From JAENWD01 sp963796915 (GTDB taxonomy: Bacteria; Acidobacteriota; Vicinamibacteria; Vicinamibacterales; JAENWD01): a DNA stretch of 64,000 bases. The stretch lies in assembly GCA_963796915.1 (NCBI GenBank), contig CAWCNI010000002.1:1364001-1428000 (forward strand), read 5' to 3'. The translations under genes and the position numbers were made by a program. Shown here piece by piece: positions 34,457-43,360 of the stretch (position 1 is its first letter; every line of letters starts with the position of its first letter). The notes under the pieces were generated by a model, which was not told the DNA's origin, searched no databases, and saw only the letters and a program-made list of their open reading frames with translations.

Positions 34457-37013
34457 CTACTTCACCACCGTCGACCCGCCGATGATGGTCATCCCGGTGC
34501 CGATGTTGGGTCCTGCCACTGCCGCCGCAAACTTCCCGGCGCTCGTCCCGTGCCAGACGATCGTGGACCCGGTTGAGCCCTGGTACCACAGCACGTCGGA
34601 GTAGGAATCGCTGTCGAGATGCAGCACTGTCGGCGTCCAGCCGCTGCCCACGCCCCCAGCCGCTGAGATCGAGAACCCGCCGCTGGCGTTCGCCAGCAGC
34701 ACGCTCCAACTCCCCGTCGTCGAGAAGAGGAGGAAGTCGGTCTTGCCGTCGCCGTTGAAGTCGCCCTTCTGAATGAGCGAAATCGACTTCGCCCAGGCGG
34801 AGCCGATGTAGGACGACGAGGTCATCGTGCCGAAGGTCCCGCGAAGCGACGCGCCGTCGCTGCTGCGATACATCGTGACAGCGCTGAGCCCGGTGCCGTT
34901 GAAGTCGCCCGGGTACACCTGCCAGTTGAGCCCCCATGACACGTCGCCTGCGTAGACCGAGTACCGAGGCATCCGGCGCCATCACGAGCTTGAAGAAGAG
35001 GCCGTACAGCTCGTTGTAAAGCAGGAGGTCGTCGGGGCCGTCGTTGTTGAACCTGGCCGGGTAGGCCCTGAATCCTGGCGCCCACGTCCCCTTGAGGTAG
35101 TCGAAGTCCGTTTCGCCAGCGTGCCCCACGCACTCAGTGTAGGCGCCGGTCGTCGCGTTGTTCACGAACACGTCCGAGATGCCGTCGCCGTTGAGATCCA
35201 GCACGATGGGGCGGTAGCCGCCACTCCACGCATAGCCAGCATCGTAGATGTCCCACCCGGCGCCGTTGTTGAGGCCTTTCCGCCAGAACCCGTTCGCGGG
35301 GTTGTAGAAGAACAGATCGCTCACGCCGCTGGCGTTGAACTTCGCGGCCTGGATCTGCCATCCGGTGCCCCAGACGCCTGTCGGACCGGCGACCAGCGAT
35401 GCGCCGGACGACGCGAACGTCTTCCACACGCCCGTCGTCGGGCTGTAGGCGAGGAAGTCGCCCGAGGTGTCGCTGTTGATCCTGAACGCCGACACCCTGA
35501 TGCCTTGCGAGACTGTCAGCGTCTTGGACGCCACCGTAATGACGGCCGAGCGCAAGGTTCCCGCGTTGGCCTGCGCCGCCCAGGTGACAGTGGCGCTCGT
35601 GGTGCCGGACGCCGGTGACACTCCCAGCCATGCGCCATTGCTGCTGGCCGACCACGCGCACGGTGGGTTGACGACAGTGACCGTGATGCTGCCGGATCCG
35701 CCGATGCCTGCCGCAGTCGCCGAGCCGGTTGGCGAGACGCTGATGCTGCACCCGGGTGGGGGCGGAGGTGGCGGCGGTGGTGGTGGCGGCGGCGGTGGCG
35801 TGGTGCCGCCGCCGCCGGTGAAGGGCGTGCCGCCCGCGCCCGCATTGGCGGTGCTCACGGCCACCTGTCCGATGAGCGTGGCGAAGCTGGTCGATGTGAC
35901 CGCCATCCACGACGCGCCCGTGTCGGCGCTCGCGACGCGTGGGTTGAAGTTGCCACTGCCGGCGTTGGCCGTCAGCGTGATGGCGTTCATCGGCGCCATC
36001 CCCGACGACACCTCGACGCCGACATCCTCAACGGTGCTGCCGTGGGTGACGAACAGGAAGCTCTTCGAGATGCGATTGAACGCCAAGTCGAGGGCGTCAT
36101 ACGCCCCGAAGCTCGAAGAGATCGTCAGGAGCGCGCCGATCGCGCCATTGGCGCCGACCTGCTTGCCGAAGATCTTCTTGTCTCCCCGATTCCAGGCCAC
36201 GAGCACTGACTGCGTCTCGGTGTCGTACTCGGCGGCGGAGATGTATTCGCCCGACGAGGTCTCCAGCGTGAGCGGCGCGCCCAGCGGAGCGCCGTTCTTG
36301 ATGCGCTGTGCCTTGACGTAAGCCGACCCTGCGGTGCCGCAGTAGGCGAGGATGAACTCATCGGAAGCGGGGTTGTAGGCGACTGAGGGCGTGCGCTCGT
36401 AGCCAAGGCCGTTGGTGAGGTTGGCGTTGGCGATCAGAGCGCCAGCCACGCTGACGCGGCCGTACCAGATGTCGTTCTTGCTCGTCGGCGTCGTCCCGAG
36501 GATGTAGCCGCCCATCCAGGTCACCAGGAATTCCTTCGAGACGGGCGAGTACGCGATGCCGGGAGCCATCTCCCAGTTCGATCCGGGAGGGCTGATTGTA
36601 AAAGCCGCTCCCAGCAGCCCGCCGGTGTAGGACACCAGCCTGCCCTTGACCGCCGTGCCGTTAGAGCCTTCGTGCCAGGCGACCAGGCAGACGCCGGTGT
36701 CGCTGCAGGCGGCGGAGGGCGCCATCTGCCCGACGGCTGTCGACGCCACAGAGAACGTTGCCGCGCCGAGCAGCGCCCCGGAGGACGAGATCCACCGCGC
36801 CCGGACGCCGCGGCCGGCGACTGCCAGATACACGTTGTTCACCGGGTCGTAGGCGACGTCCGGATACTGGACGGTCGCCGAAGCGGTCGTCGGCGGCGGG
36901 GGAGCAGGAATCGCCGTCTTTGCGCCGCGGACCGCGGCGCTGACAGTCACCGGGATGAGGCTGGTCGCCAGGGCAAGCGCCAGCGCGATTCTGACAGTCA
37001 ACTTTTCCCTCAT
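34457..37013 (-). CDS. Secreted BACON/FG-GAP propeller protein, frameshifted
   Basis: A signal peptide (MREKLTVRIALALALATSL...VSAA) precedes a repeat-rich domain of about 390 residues with AYDPVNNVYLAV and AYNPASDEFILAY blades, a run of 15 prolines, one BACON domain (CSISVSPTGSAT...NGAWLGVSPASG) and an FG-GAP propeller. Reading breaks after KLVMAPDAS; the remainder (YSVYAGDVSWGLNWQVYPGD...GGSTVVK) is in another frame and stops at 34457. Dropping one base of the CC at 34964-34965 joins them and restores seven propeller blades, the same number as in the protease at 26737-31440. No protease motif is seen. Function unknown; perhaps surface adhesion. A TATACC lies 19 nt upstream of the ATG. Confidence 0.8.
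35756..35802. repeat. GGN triplet tract encoding 15 prolines
   Basis: On the plus strand a run of GGG/GGC/GGT/GGA triplets encodes, on the minus strand, 15 consecutive prolines between the N-terminal domain and the BACON domain. It is a flexible rigid-rod linker and a candidate for length variation. Confidence 0.8.
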
Positions 37014-37092
37014 GTCGCTCTCGTCCCCCGTGGGTATATCCGTGCGGAGAGGACCCTCCGCGTCTATCTATCGGCGCCCGGTGTCCAGCACT

Positions 37093-38241
37093 TTAGGGCT
37101 CGCGGCGTGCCTCACCCAGAAAAAGTGCGCGTGCCCCTTCGAGGCGGACCCAGGTGCTGGGATCGCTCAGCATCTTTGGCCATTCCGGGGCGTTGTCCGG
37201 CAGCCCGATCGTGTCGATCGCCCGGGCCGCTTCTTCGCGAATCGCGAGGTTCGAGTCGCCCAGCCCGGCTGTGACTACGGCTCTGGCGGCGTCGGGTCGG
37301 ATGTCTTTCAGCAGCCGCGCCGCGCGCAGGCGATCGACCGGGTTCTCGGTGTCGAGCAGGCCGTCAACGGCGACCTGCCAGCGTGACGGCTGGTCCGGCA
37401 TGGCCTCAGCGGCATTGAGGACGATGTCCGGCACGCCCGAGCTCAACATCTGGTCGATCACCGGCGCGGCGCTCTGGTCGCCCAGCTTGACCAGCGACAG
37501 CGCCGCGGCCTGACTGACCAGCGGCATCGGATCCGACAGGAGCGATTTGAGGGCCGGCACGGCGTCCTGCGCGCCGATCGACGCCAGCGCGCTGGCGGCC
37601 GCGGTCTTCGTCATCGGATCGGGATCCGCGAGCAACGGAGCGACAGCTTCGGCAGTGCCCGGCGGGTTGGCTTTTGCCAGGGCGTCGATGACCTCCGCCT
37701 TCGGTCCCGGCGCCTTCAGCAGGCCGAGCAGCTTGTCGGGGTTCCCCAGGCCGGCTCGTGCCAGCGCCACCGCGCCGGCAGCACCGGAGGTCGCCGCCAA
37801 TCGCGTCAGTGCCCGCCTGGCGTCCGCGTCGCCTGCGCTGGTGAGCACTCGCAACGCTTCGAGCCGCTGGTCGATCACAGCCCCGGAGATCGCGATGTCC
37901 TGGAGGACGGCTTCGGCAATCGACGCCACCAGCTGCGGATCGTCGGCGCGACGTGACGTGCGCCATTCGTCGTACGCCTTGAACGCGCCCTGCACGTTGC
38001 GCTGGTGGGCCAGCGATTGCACCTTCAGGATGATCGCGCCGTGGTCGAACGGACGGCGCGCCAGCACCGCGTCGGCAGCGGCGACGGCGTCGCCGTAGCG
38101 CCCGGTGCCAAAGGCCGACCACCCGGCGCCGAGCGACGCCGTTGCCGGCGCGGCCGCGCCGGTTTGCGCCGAGGCGACACCCGCGGACGGCAGGAGCAGG
38201 CAGATCAATAACGCGACCGAAGAGGAGCGATGTCTTGTCAA
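37093..38241 (-). CDS. Exported HEAT-repeat protein
   Basis: A 382-residue protein with an N-terminal signal (SSVALLICLLLPSAGVASAQ). The first part (about 30-150) has TPR-like helices (AAADAVLARRPFDHGAIILK). From about 170 on it has HEAT/PBS-lyase-type repeats, for example DPMTKTAAASALASIGAQDAVPALKSLL and DPMPLVSQAAALSLVKLGDQSAAPVI. HEAT arrays are protein-binding scaffolds; the partner is unknown. It follows the O-antigen ligase gene by 33 nt on the same strand and may be co-transcribed. Confidence 0.75.
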   Translation of the reverse strand: MTRHRSSSVALLICLLLPSAGVASAQTGAAAPATASLGAGWSAFGTGRYGDAVAAADAVLARRPFDHGAIILKVQSLAHQRNVQGAFKAYDEWRTSRRADDPQLVASIAEAVLQDIAISGAVIDQRLEALRVLTSAGDADARRALTRLAATSGAAGAVALARAGLGNPDKLLGLLKAPGPKAEVIDALAKANPPGTAEAVAPLLADPDPMTKTAAASALASIGAQDAVPALKSLLSDPMPLVSQAAALSLVKLGDQSAAPVIDQMLSSGVPDIVLNAAEAMPDQPSRWQVAVDGLLDTENPVDRLRAARLLKDIRPDAARAVVTAGLGDSNLAIREEAARAIDTIGLPDNAPEWPKMLSDPSTWVRLEGARALFLGEARREP

Positions 38242-38274
38242 ACGGAGCCGCTCAACGAGGAGCGGGACCGATTA

Positions 38275-40218
38275 TCAGGGATTTGACGGGGAAGTGCCAC
38301 TGTTTTCAACAACTTCCTCCCGTCCGATATCGACGTGGACCGGGGCGGTTTTGCGTGGCGAAGGCCTGACGTCCACGCGGTGGGATCGGGCCGTGTCGTT
38401 GAAGGGCAGGGGAATGGGCACCGAAAACCAGGCGCCGACGATCGGGCGGACCGTCTGAGGGCGTCCGCCATCCACTGAAATCTCGACATCGGGCTCGCCC
38501 GACGCCGTCCGCACGCGCAGCGGCAACACCACGCGCGTGGCGTCCGCTCCCGGCACGAAGACCGTTGCCGGGCCGTCCGCCGTCCGGAACCGCCGGCCCG
38601 ATTCGCCGTCCACTTGCCAGGCAGAGACGCCGGTCGCGACGCCCGCGACGTTCATGCCCGCCAGCAGCGCCGCTGTCCGCATCGGCATCGTCGCGGCCAG
38701 CGCCAGCCCGATTGCCGCGAGCGCGATCGCCCGGATCGGCCCGCGCGGCACGGCTGTCGCCGATCGGCCCAGCGCGCGAAGGCCTTCCGCGCGCGTGACG
38801 CCGAGCAGCATCCAGAACGCGATCACCGCCTGCGCCGTGAGCAGTTGATGGCTCGAGAGCCAGGTGCCCACAAAGACGCCGATGGCAACCAGCGGCCCCA
38901 CGAGTGACGCCGATCTCTGCCGCGACACGGCGCGGAGCGCGGGCCACGTCCCCAAAGTCAGGAGCGCGAGGAACACGGCGAGGCCCGAGAGCCCGAGCTC
39001 CCCGAGGACCTGGAAGAACTGGTTGTGCGCGTTTTCAGCGCGGTACCAGCGGCGAAGCACCGGCGACGCCCACTCGCTCGATCGCGAGTAGAACTCGCCG
39101 ATGCCGACGCCAAACACCGGCTGCTGCCGCACCATCCCCAGGGTGACGTAGCCCATTTCACGACGCACGCCGAAGGACATCTGCGTCCCTGGCGAACTGC
39201 CGACGCGTGAGAACCAGAGACTGGCCGCGACGACGACGAAGGCGGCGAGCAGCGCGGCGATGCGGAAGGCGCGTTTCGGCGCGTCGGTTGTCCGGCGCGG
39301 CCACGACAGTGCGGCCGCGGCCACGACAGCCACCGGCAGGAGCACGAGTGCCGTGCGCGACCCCGACAGCCAGAGGCCAGCGACGAGGCCGGGCAGCACC
39401 AGCGCCCCGAACAGCCGTGTCGACGCGCTGAAGAGCGCGCAGATCGCGACGGGCACCATCATCAGGAACAGACCGCCCGCCGCATTGACGTCGCCGATCA
39501 CGATGCTGACGCGCACCGACCTGAGCGCGTCGACGAGCGCCGGCACCAACTGCGGGCGCCGCAACGCGATCTCGAACATCCGATAGAGGCTCAGGACCCC
39601 GACGCCGCTCATCGCGATCGCCAGCAGCCGCGTGAGTCGCTCCCCGAGTTGCGGGGATCGCGCACAGCGGTCGGCGGTGAGCGCGAAGAGCCCCACGCCG
39701 GCCAGCGCCAGCGCCGCGCTCCAGAAGCCGTGAAACGCCAGGACCTGCGCGTGGGGAAAGGTATGCGTCAGCCACTCGGTGAGCGACGCGTCGAACGCGT
39801 CGGCGGAGGGTGCCACAGTCCGGCCGGCGCTGACCACGACCGCCAGGGACGTCACCACCAGCAACGTCCACACTGTCGCGGCGCCGCCGACGCCCTGGTC
39901 AGCGCTGGCCTCGCGCCGGGCGATGCGTCCGATTGCCGCGCCGCCGAGGACTGCCATCACGAGCGGCATGCACCAGTCCGGGGATCCGACCGCGACTGCA
40001 GCGGCGATGCCGAGAGGCCCCAGGCCTGCCACGACCAGCAGGCCGTCGTCTGGCCGCCATGCGGCAAGGCACGAGCAGACCACCACCATGGTGGCCAGCG
40101 TGAGCGACGGATGGCCGATGAAGGTGCTGGCCAGCCCGAGCGAGGCCAGCAGCACGACCGCGACCGCGCCGGGCAGGACGCGCATCAGGCGCGGGGCAGC
40201 GGACGCGCCGGACGGCAC
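38275..40218 (-). CDS. O-antigen ligase/polymerase-like membrane protein
   Basis: A protein of about 647 residues with a dozen or so hydrophobic helices and the Wzy_C/WaaL-type region MGYVTLGMVRQQPVFGVGIGEFYSRSSEWASPVLRRWYRAENAHNQFFQVLGELGLSG, in which an Arg/His-containing periplasmic loop is typical of O-antigen ligases and polymerases that transfer undecaprenyl-linked glycan. The C-terminal 130 residues after the last helix look like a soluble beta-rich domain (FVPGADATRVVLPLRVRTAS). Start is uncertain: GTG at 40218 was taken; TTG at 40233 or ATG at 40185 are possible. Divergent from the UDP-sugar dehydrogenase gene. Confidence 0.75.
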   Translation of the reverse strand: MPSGASAAPRLMRVLPGAVAVVLLASLGLASTFIGHPSLTLATMVVVCSCLAAWRPDDGLLVVAGLGPLGIAAAVAVGSPDWCMPLVMAVLGGAAIGRIARREASADQGVGGAATVWTLLVVTSLAVVVSAGRTVAPSADAFDASLTEWLTHTFPHAQVLAFHGFWSAALALAGVGLFALTADRCARSPQLGERLTRLLAIAMSGVGVLSLYRMFEIALRRPQLVPALVDALRSVRVSIVIGDVNAAGGLFLMMVPVAICALFSASTRLFGALVLPGLVAGLWLSGSRTALVLLPVAVVAAAALSWPRRTTDAPKRAFRIAALLAAFVVVAASLWFSRVGSSPGTQMSFGVRREMGYVTLGMVRQQPVFGVGIGEFYSRSSEWASPVLRRWYRAENAHNQFFQVLGELGLSGLAVFLALLTLGTWPALRAVSRQRSASLVGPLVAIGVFVGTWLSSHQLLTAQAVIAFWMLLGVTRAEGLRALGRSATAVPRGPIRAIALAAIGLALAATMPMRTAALLAGMNVAGVATGVSAWQVDGESGRRFRTADGPATVFVPGADATRVVLPLRVRTASGEPDVEISVDGGRPQTVRPIVGAWFSVPIPLPFNDTARSHRVDVRPSPRKTAPVHVDIGREEVVENSGTSPSNP

Positions 40219-40280
40219 AGGGGGAATCGACAATCTGTTGATATAGTAAAAGGCCTGAATCCGCGCTGTTGCTCGAACAA

Positions 40281-41630
40281 ATGGTCGAACCTCGCACCCC
40301 TGTGCTGACAGTGCCGCCGCGCCAGGCGGGTCTCGCCGCGCTCATCGAGCGGCTGCGCGGCCGGCACGCGACGATCGGCGTGATTGGCCTCGGCTATGTG
40401 GGGCTGCCGCTGGCCGTCGAATTTGCCGACGCCGGCTTTGCCGTGACGCCGGTGGACGTGGACGCGGCCAAGGTCGAAAGCATCCGCGCCGGCCAATCGT
40501 ACATTCCCGACATCCCGAACGAACGGCTCGCCGCGGTGGTCAGGGCGAAGCGCCTGACGCCGACCACCGACTTCTCGGTGCTCGCCGCCGCTGATGCCAT
40601 CAGCATCTGCGTGCCCACGCCTCTTCGCAAGACCAAGGACCCCGATCTGTCGTTCGTGGTGGCGGCGGTCGAACAGGTGGCGCGGTACCTGCGGGAGGGG
40701 CAGCTGGTCGTGCTGGAATCGACCACGTATCCGGGTACGACCGACGAAGTCGTGCGCCCGATGCTCGAGCGCGGCGGCCTCCGCGCCGGACGCGATTTCT
40801 ACCTGGCGTTCTCGCCCGAGCGCGTCGATCCGGCCAACCCGCAGTGGCACACCGGCAACACCCCCAAGGTGGTGGGCGGCGTGGATCAGGCCTCGACCGA
40901 GGCGGCGTGCGCGCTCTACCAGCAGATCGTGTCCACGACGGTGCCGGTCTCGTCGACCGGCGTGGCCGAGATGGTGAAGCTGCTCGAGAACACGTTCCGC
41001 GCCGTGAACATCGGCATGGTGAACGAGCTGGCGTTGATGTGCCGGCACATGGGCATTGATGTCTGGGAAGTGATCGACGCGGCCCGCACGAAGCCGTTCG
41101 GCTTCATGGCATTTTATCCGGGGCCCGGCCTGGGCGGGCACTGCATCCCCATCGATCCGTTCTATCTGAGCTGGAAGGCACGACAGAGCGGCTTCGAGAG
41201 CCGCTTCATCGAGCTTGCCGGCCACGTGAACGGCTCAATGCCCCGCTACGTCGTCGATCGCGTCAGCGAGGCGCTCAACAGCGCGGGCAAGCCGATCAAG
41301 GGGTCGAAGGTGCACCTGTTCGGCATGGCGTACAAGGCGGATGTCGGCGACTATCGTGAGTCTCCGGCGATCGACATCGCCCAGCTGCTGAAGCAGCGCG
41401 GCGCCGTCGTCAGCTACAGCGACCCGCACGTGCCTGCGGTCGACGATCACGGCATCACCCTGTCGGCGACGCCGGAGGCCGAGGCGATCCGGCAGGGCAT
41501 CGACTGCGCCGTGATCGTGACCAGCCATCGCGCGTTCGACTACGACGCCCTGGTCGCAGGATCGCCGCTGGTCGTGGACACGCGCAACGCACTCAAGGGC
41601 CGTACAGACGCTCACATTTTCCGTCTCTGA
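40281..41630 (+). CDS. UDP-N-acetylhexosamine 6-dehydrogenase (WbpA/WecC family)
   Basis: Nucleotide-sugar dehydrogenase that oxidises the C6 alcohol of a UDP-HexNAc to the uronate with two NAD. About 449 residues from the ATG at 40281 (a TTG 12 nt upstream is possible). It has IGVIGLGYVGLPLAVEFADAG, SICVPTPLRKTKDPDLSFV, the ESTTYPGTTDEV segment and the catalytic cysteine in GPGLGGHCIPIDPFYLSWKA; C-terminal GMAYKADVGDYRESPAIDI completes the fold. Motifs favour UDP-GlcNAc/ManNAc rather than UDP-Glc dehydrogenase. Its product is a precursor of acidic surface polysaccharide. Confidence 0.9.
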   Translation: MVEPRTPVLTVPPRQAGLAALIERLRGRHATIGVIGLGYVGLPLAVEFADAGFAVTPVDVDAAKVESIRAGQSYIPDIPNERLAAVVRAKRLTPTTDFSVLAAADAISICVPTPLRKTKDPDLSFVVAAVEQVARYLREGQLVVLESTTYPGTTDEVVRPMLERGGLRAGRDFYLAFSPERVDPANPQWHTGNTPKVVGGVDQASTEAACALYQQIVSTTVPVSSTGVAEMVKLLENTFRAVNIGMVNELALMCRHMGIDVWEVIDAARTKPFGFMAFYPGPGLGGHCIPIDPFYLSWKARQSGFESRFIELAGHVNGSMPRYVVDRVSEALNSAGKPIKGSKVHLFGMAYKADVGDYRESPAIDIAQLLKQRGAVVSYSDPHVPAVDDHGITLSATPEAEAIRQGIDCAVIVTSHRAFDYDALVAGSPLVVDTRNALKGRTDAHIFRL

Positions 41631-41654
41631 CCAACACGAGAGGCTGCGCGACGC

Positions 41655-42200
41655 ATGAAGGGCAACGTCAAGGTGATGGTCGCCGTGGTGGCCGTCCTGC
41701 TGGTGGCAGGCTGGTGGCTGTATTCGCGGCGGCGCACGGAACAACACGTGACGGATCTCATTGCCGCGTTCCCGCAGGCCGAGCATCGATCGACGTCCAA
41801 GCCGGCCGACGACGCGTTCGAGGTGGGCACGACGACCATCGAGGGCCAGACCTGGCGAACCATCCTGGCCAGGCCATCCGCCCGCATCATCTACAGCGTC
41901 ACCGTGCCGGCCGATGGATGGCTCGAGGTCTACTTCGGCCTTCGACCCGACTCGTGGGACCTGCCGGGAGACGGCGCCCAGTTCCGCATCGGCATTGCCG
42001 ATGGCCGCAACTACGACGAGCTGCTCCGGCAGTACGTGAACCCGAAGCGCGTCGGCGATCGCCGCTGGTTTCCTGCCAGGCTCGATCTGTCCGCGTATGA
42101 GGGCCGCAACGTCAAGCTGATCTTCAATACCGATCCCGGGACCGACCTCGCCAACGACCGGCCGGTGTGGGGCGAACCGCACCTCTACAGCAGACGGTAG
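41655..42200 (+). CDS. Membrane-anchored protein of unknown function
   Basis: A 181-residue protein with an N-terminal signal anchor (VMVAVVAVLLVAGWWLY) followed by a soluble, probably periplasmic beta-rich domain (IIYSVTVPADGWLEVYFGLRPDSW, FRIGIADGRNYDELLRQYVNP, LDLSAYEGRNVKLIFNTDPG). The pattern suggests a jelly-roll or carbohydrate-binding-like fold, but I recognise no family. It lies between two sugar-nucleotide genes, 24 nt after the dehydrogenase, so a role with the glycan is likely but unproven. Confidence 0.65.
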   Translation: MKGNVKVMVAVVAVLLVAGWWLYSRRRTEQHVTDLIAAFPQAEHRSTSKPADDAFEVGTTTIEGQTWRTILARPSARIIYSVTVPADGWLEVYFGLRPDSWDLPGDGAQFRIGIADGRNYDELLRQYVNPKRVGDRRWFPARLDLSAYEGRNVKLIFNTDPGTDLANDRPVWGEPHLYSRR

Positions 42201-42232
42201 TCGTGACGACGCCAGTGAGCGGCCTCCAGTCC

Positions 42233-43357
42233 ATGGAGGTGCCGCTGCTCGACCTCACCGCGCAGTGGGCCGGCCTCCGGCCGGAGGTCCTGGCCGCGCT
42301 GACGCGCGTCTGCGACAGCCAGCGCTTCATTCTCGGCGCCGAGGTCGAAGCGCTCGAACGCGAGATGGCGGTCATGCTGGACGTCGAGCACGCTGTCGGC
42401 GTGTCATCCGGCACCGACGCGCTGCTCGTGGCGCTGATGGCACTCGGCATCGGGCCGGGTGACGAGGTCATCACGAGCACGTATTCCTTCTTCGCCACGG
42501 CCGGCACAATCGCGCGTGCCGGGGCGCGACCGGTGCTGGTGGACGTCGACCCTGTCACGTTCAACCTGGACCCGGCCGCTGTGGCCGCCGCCGTCACGCC
42601 GCGCACCAAGGCCATCATGCCGGTGCACTTGTACGGCCAGTGCGCCGACATGGATGCCCTGATGGCGGTGTCTGCCGCCCACAGCGTGCCGGTGATCGAG
42701 GACGCCGCCCAGGCGATCGGCAGTCGATACCGCGGCCGCCAGGCGGGCACGTTCGGGTCCGCCGGGTGCTTCTCGTTTTTCCCGAGCAAGAATCTCGGCG
42801 CCTTTGGCGATGCCGGCCTGGTGACGACCCGCGACGCCGCCATGGCGCAGCAGCTGCGGCTGATGCGGAATCATGGCGCCGAGCAGCAGTACTACCATCG
42901 CGTCATCGGCGGCAACTTCCGGATCGACGCGCTGCAGGCCGCCGTGCTCCGCGTGAAGGCGCCGCACCTGGCGGGCTGGACGCGGAAACGCCGCGCGAAC
43001 GCCGATCGCTACCGCGCCCTGTTTCGCGAAGCCGGTCTCGAGGGACGCGTCGGTTTGCCCGCCGAAGCGCCGGGCTGCGACCACATCTACAACCAGTTCG
43101 TCATTCGCGTGCCCGAGCGGGACCGCGTGAAAGAGGCGCTGGCCGCCAGGCGGGTTGGCACGGCAATCTACTATCCCGTGCCGTTCCACCTTCAGGAGTG
43201 CTTCGCGCATCTCGGCTATCGGGAGGGCCAGTTCCCCAACGCCGAGGCGGCGGCCCGCGAGACCCTGGCCCTGCCGATCTATCCCGAGCTGACCTCCGCA
43301 CAGCAGGCCTACGTCGTCGCCTCGATCGGCGCCGCACTTGCCGGGATCGCCGGCTAA
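42233..43357 (+). CDS. DegT/DnrJ/EryC1/StrS-family aminotransferase
   Basis: PLP-dependent sugar aminotransferase, about 374 residues from the ATG at 42233 (a GTG at 42203 would add 10). It shows VGVSSGTDALLVALMALGIGPGDEVI, PVHLYGQCADMDALM, IEDAAQAIGS, and the PLP-lysine motif FSFFPSKNLGAFGDAG, then RNHGAEQQYYHRVIGGNFRID. Relatives aminate 3- or 4-keto sugars for O-antigen or other surface glycans; WbpE-like 3-amination of the adjacent dehydrogenase product is a tempting guess, but the WbpB oxidase is not here. Confidence 0.9.
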   Translation: MEVPLLDLTAQWAGLRPEVLAALTRVCDSQRFILGAEVEALEREMAVMLDVEHAVGVSSGTDALLVALMALGIGPGDEVITSTYSFFATAGTIARAGARPVLVDVDPVTFNLDPAAVAAAVTPRTKAIMPVHLYGQCADMDALMAVSAAHSVPVIEDAAQAIGSRYRGRQAGTFGSAGCFSFFPSKNLGAFGDAGLVTTRDAAMAQQLRLMRNHGAEQQYYHRVIGGNFRIDALQAAVLRVKAPHLAGWTRKRRANADRYRALFREAGLEGRVGLPAEAPGCDHIYNQFVIRVPERDRVKEALAARRVGTAIYYPVPFHLQECFAHLGYREGQFPNAEAAARETLALPIYPELTSAQQAYVVASIGAALAGIAG

Positions 43358-43360
43358 CGC

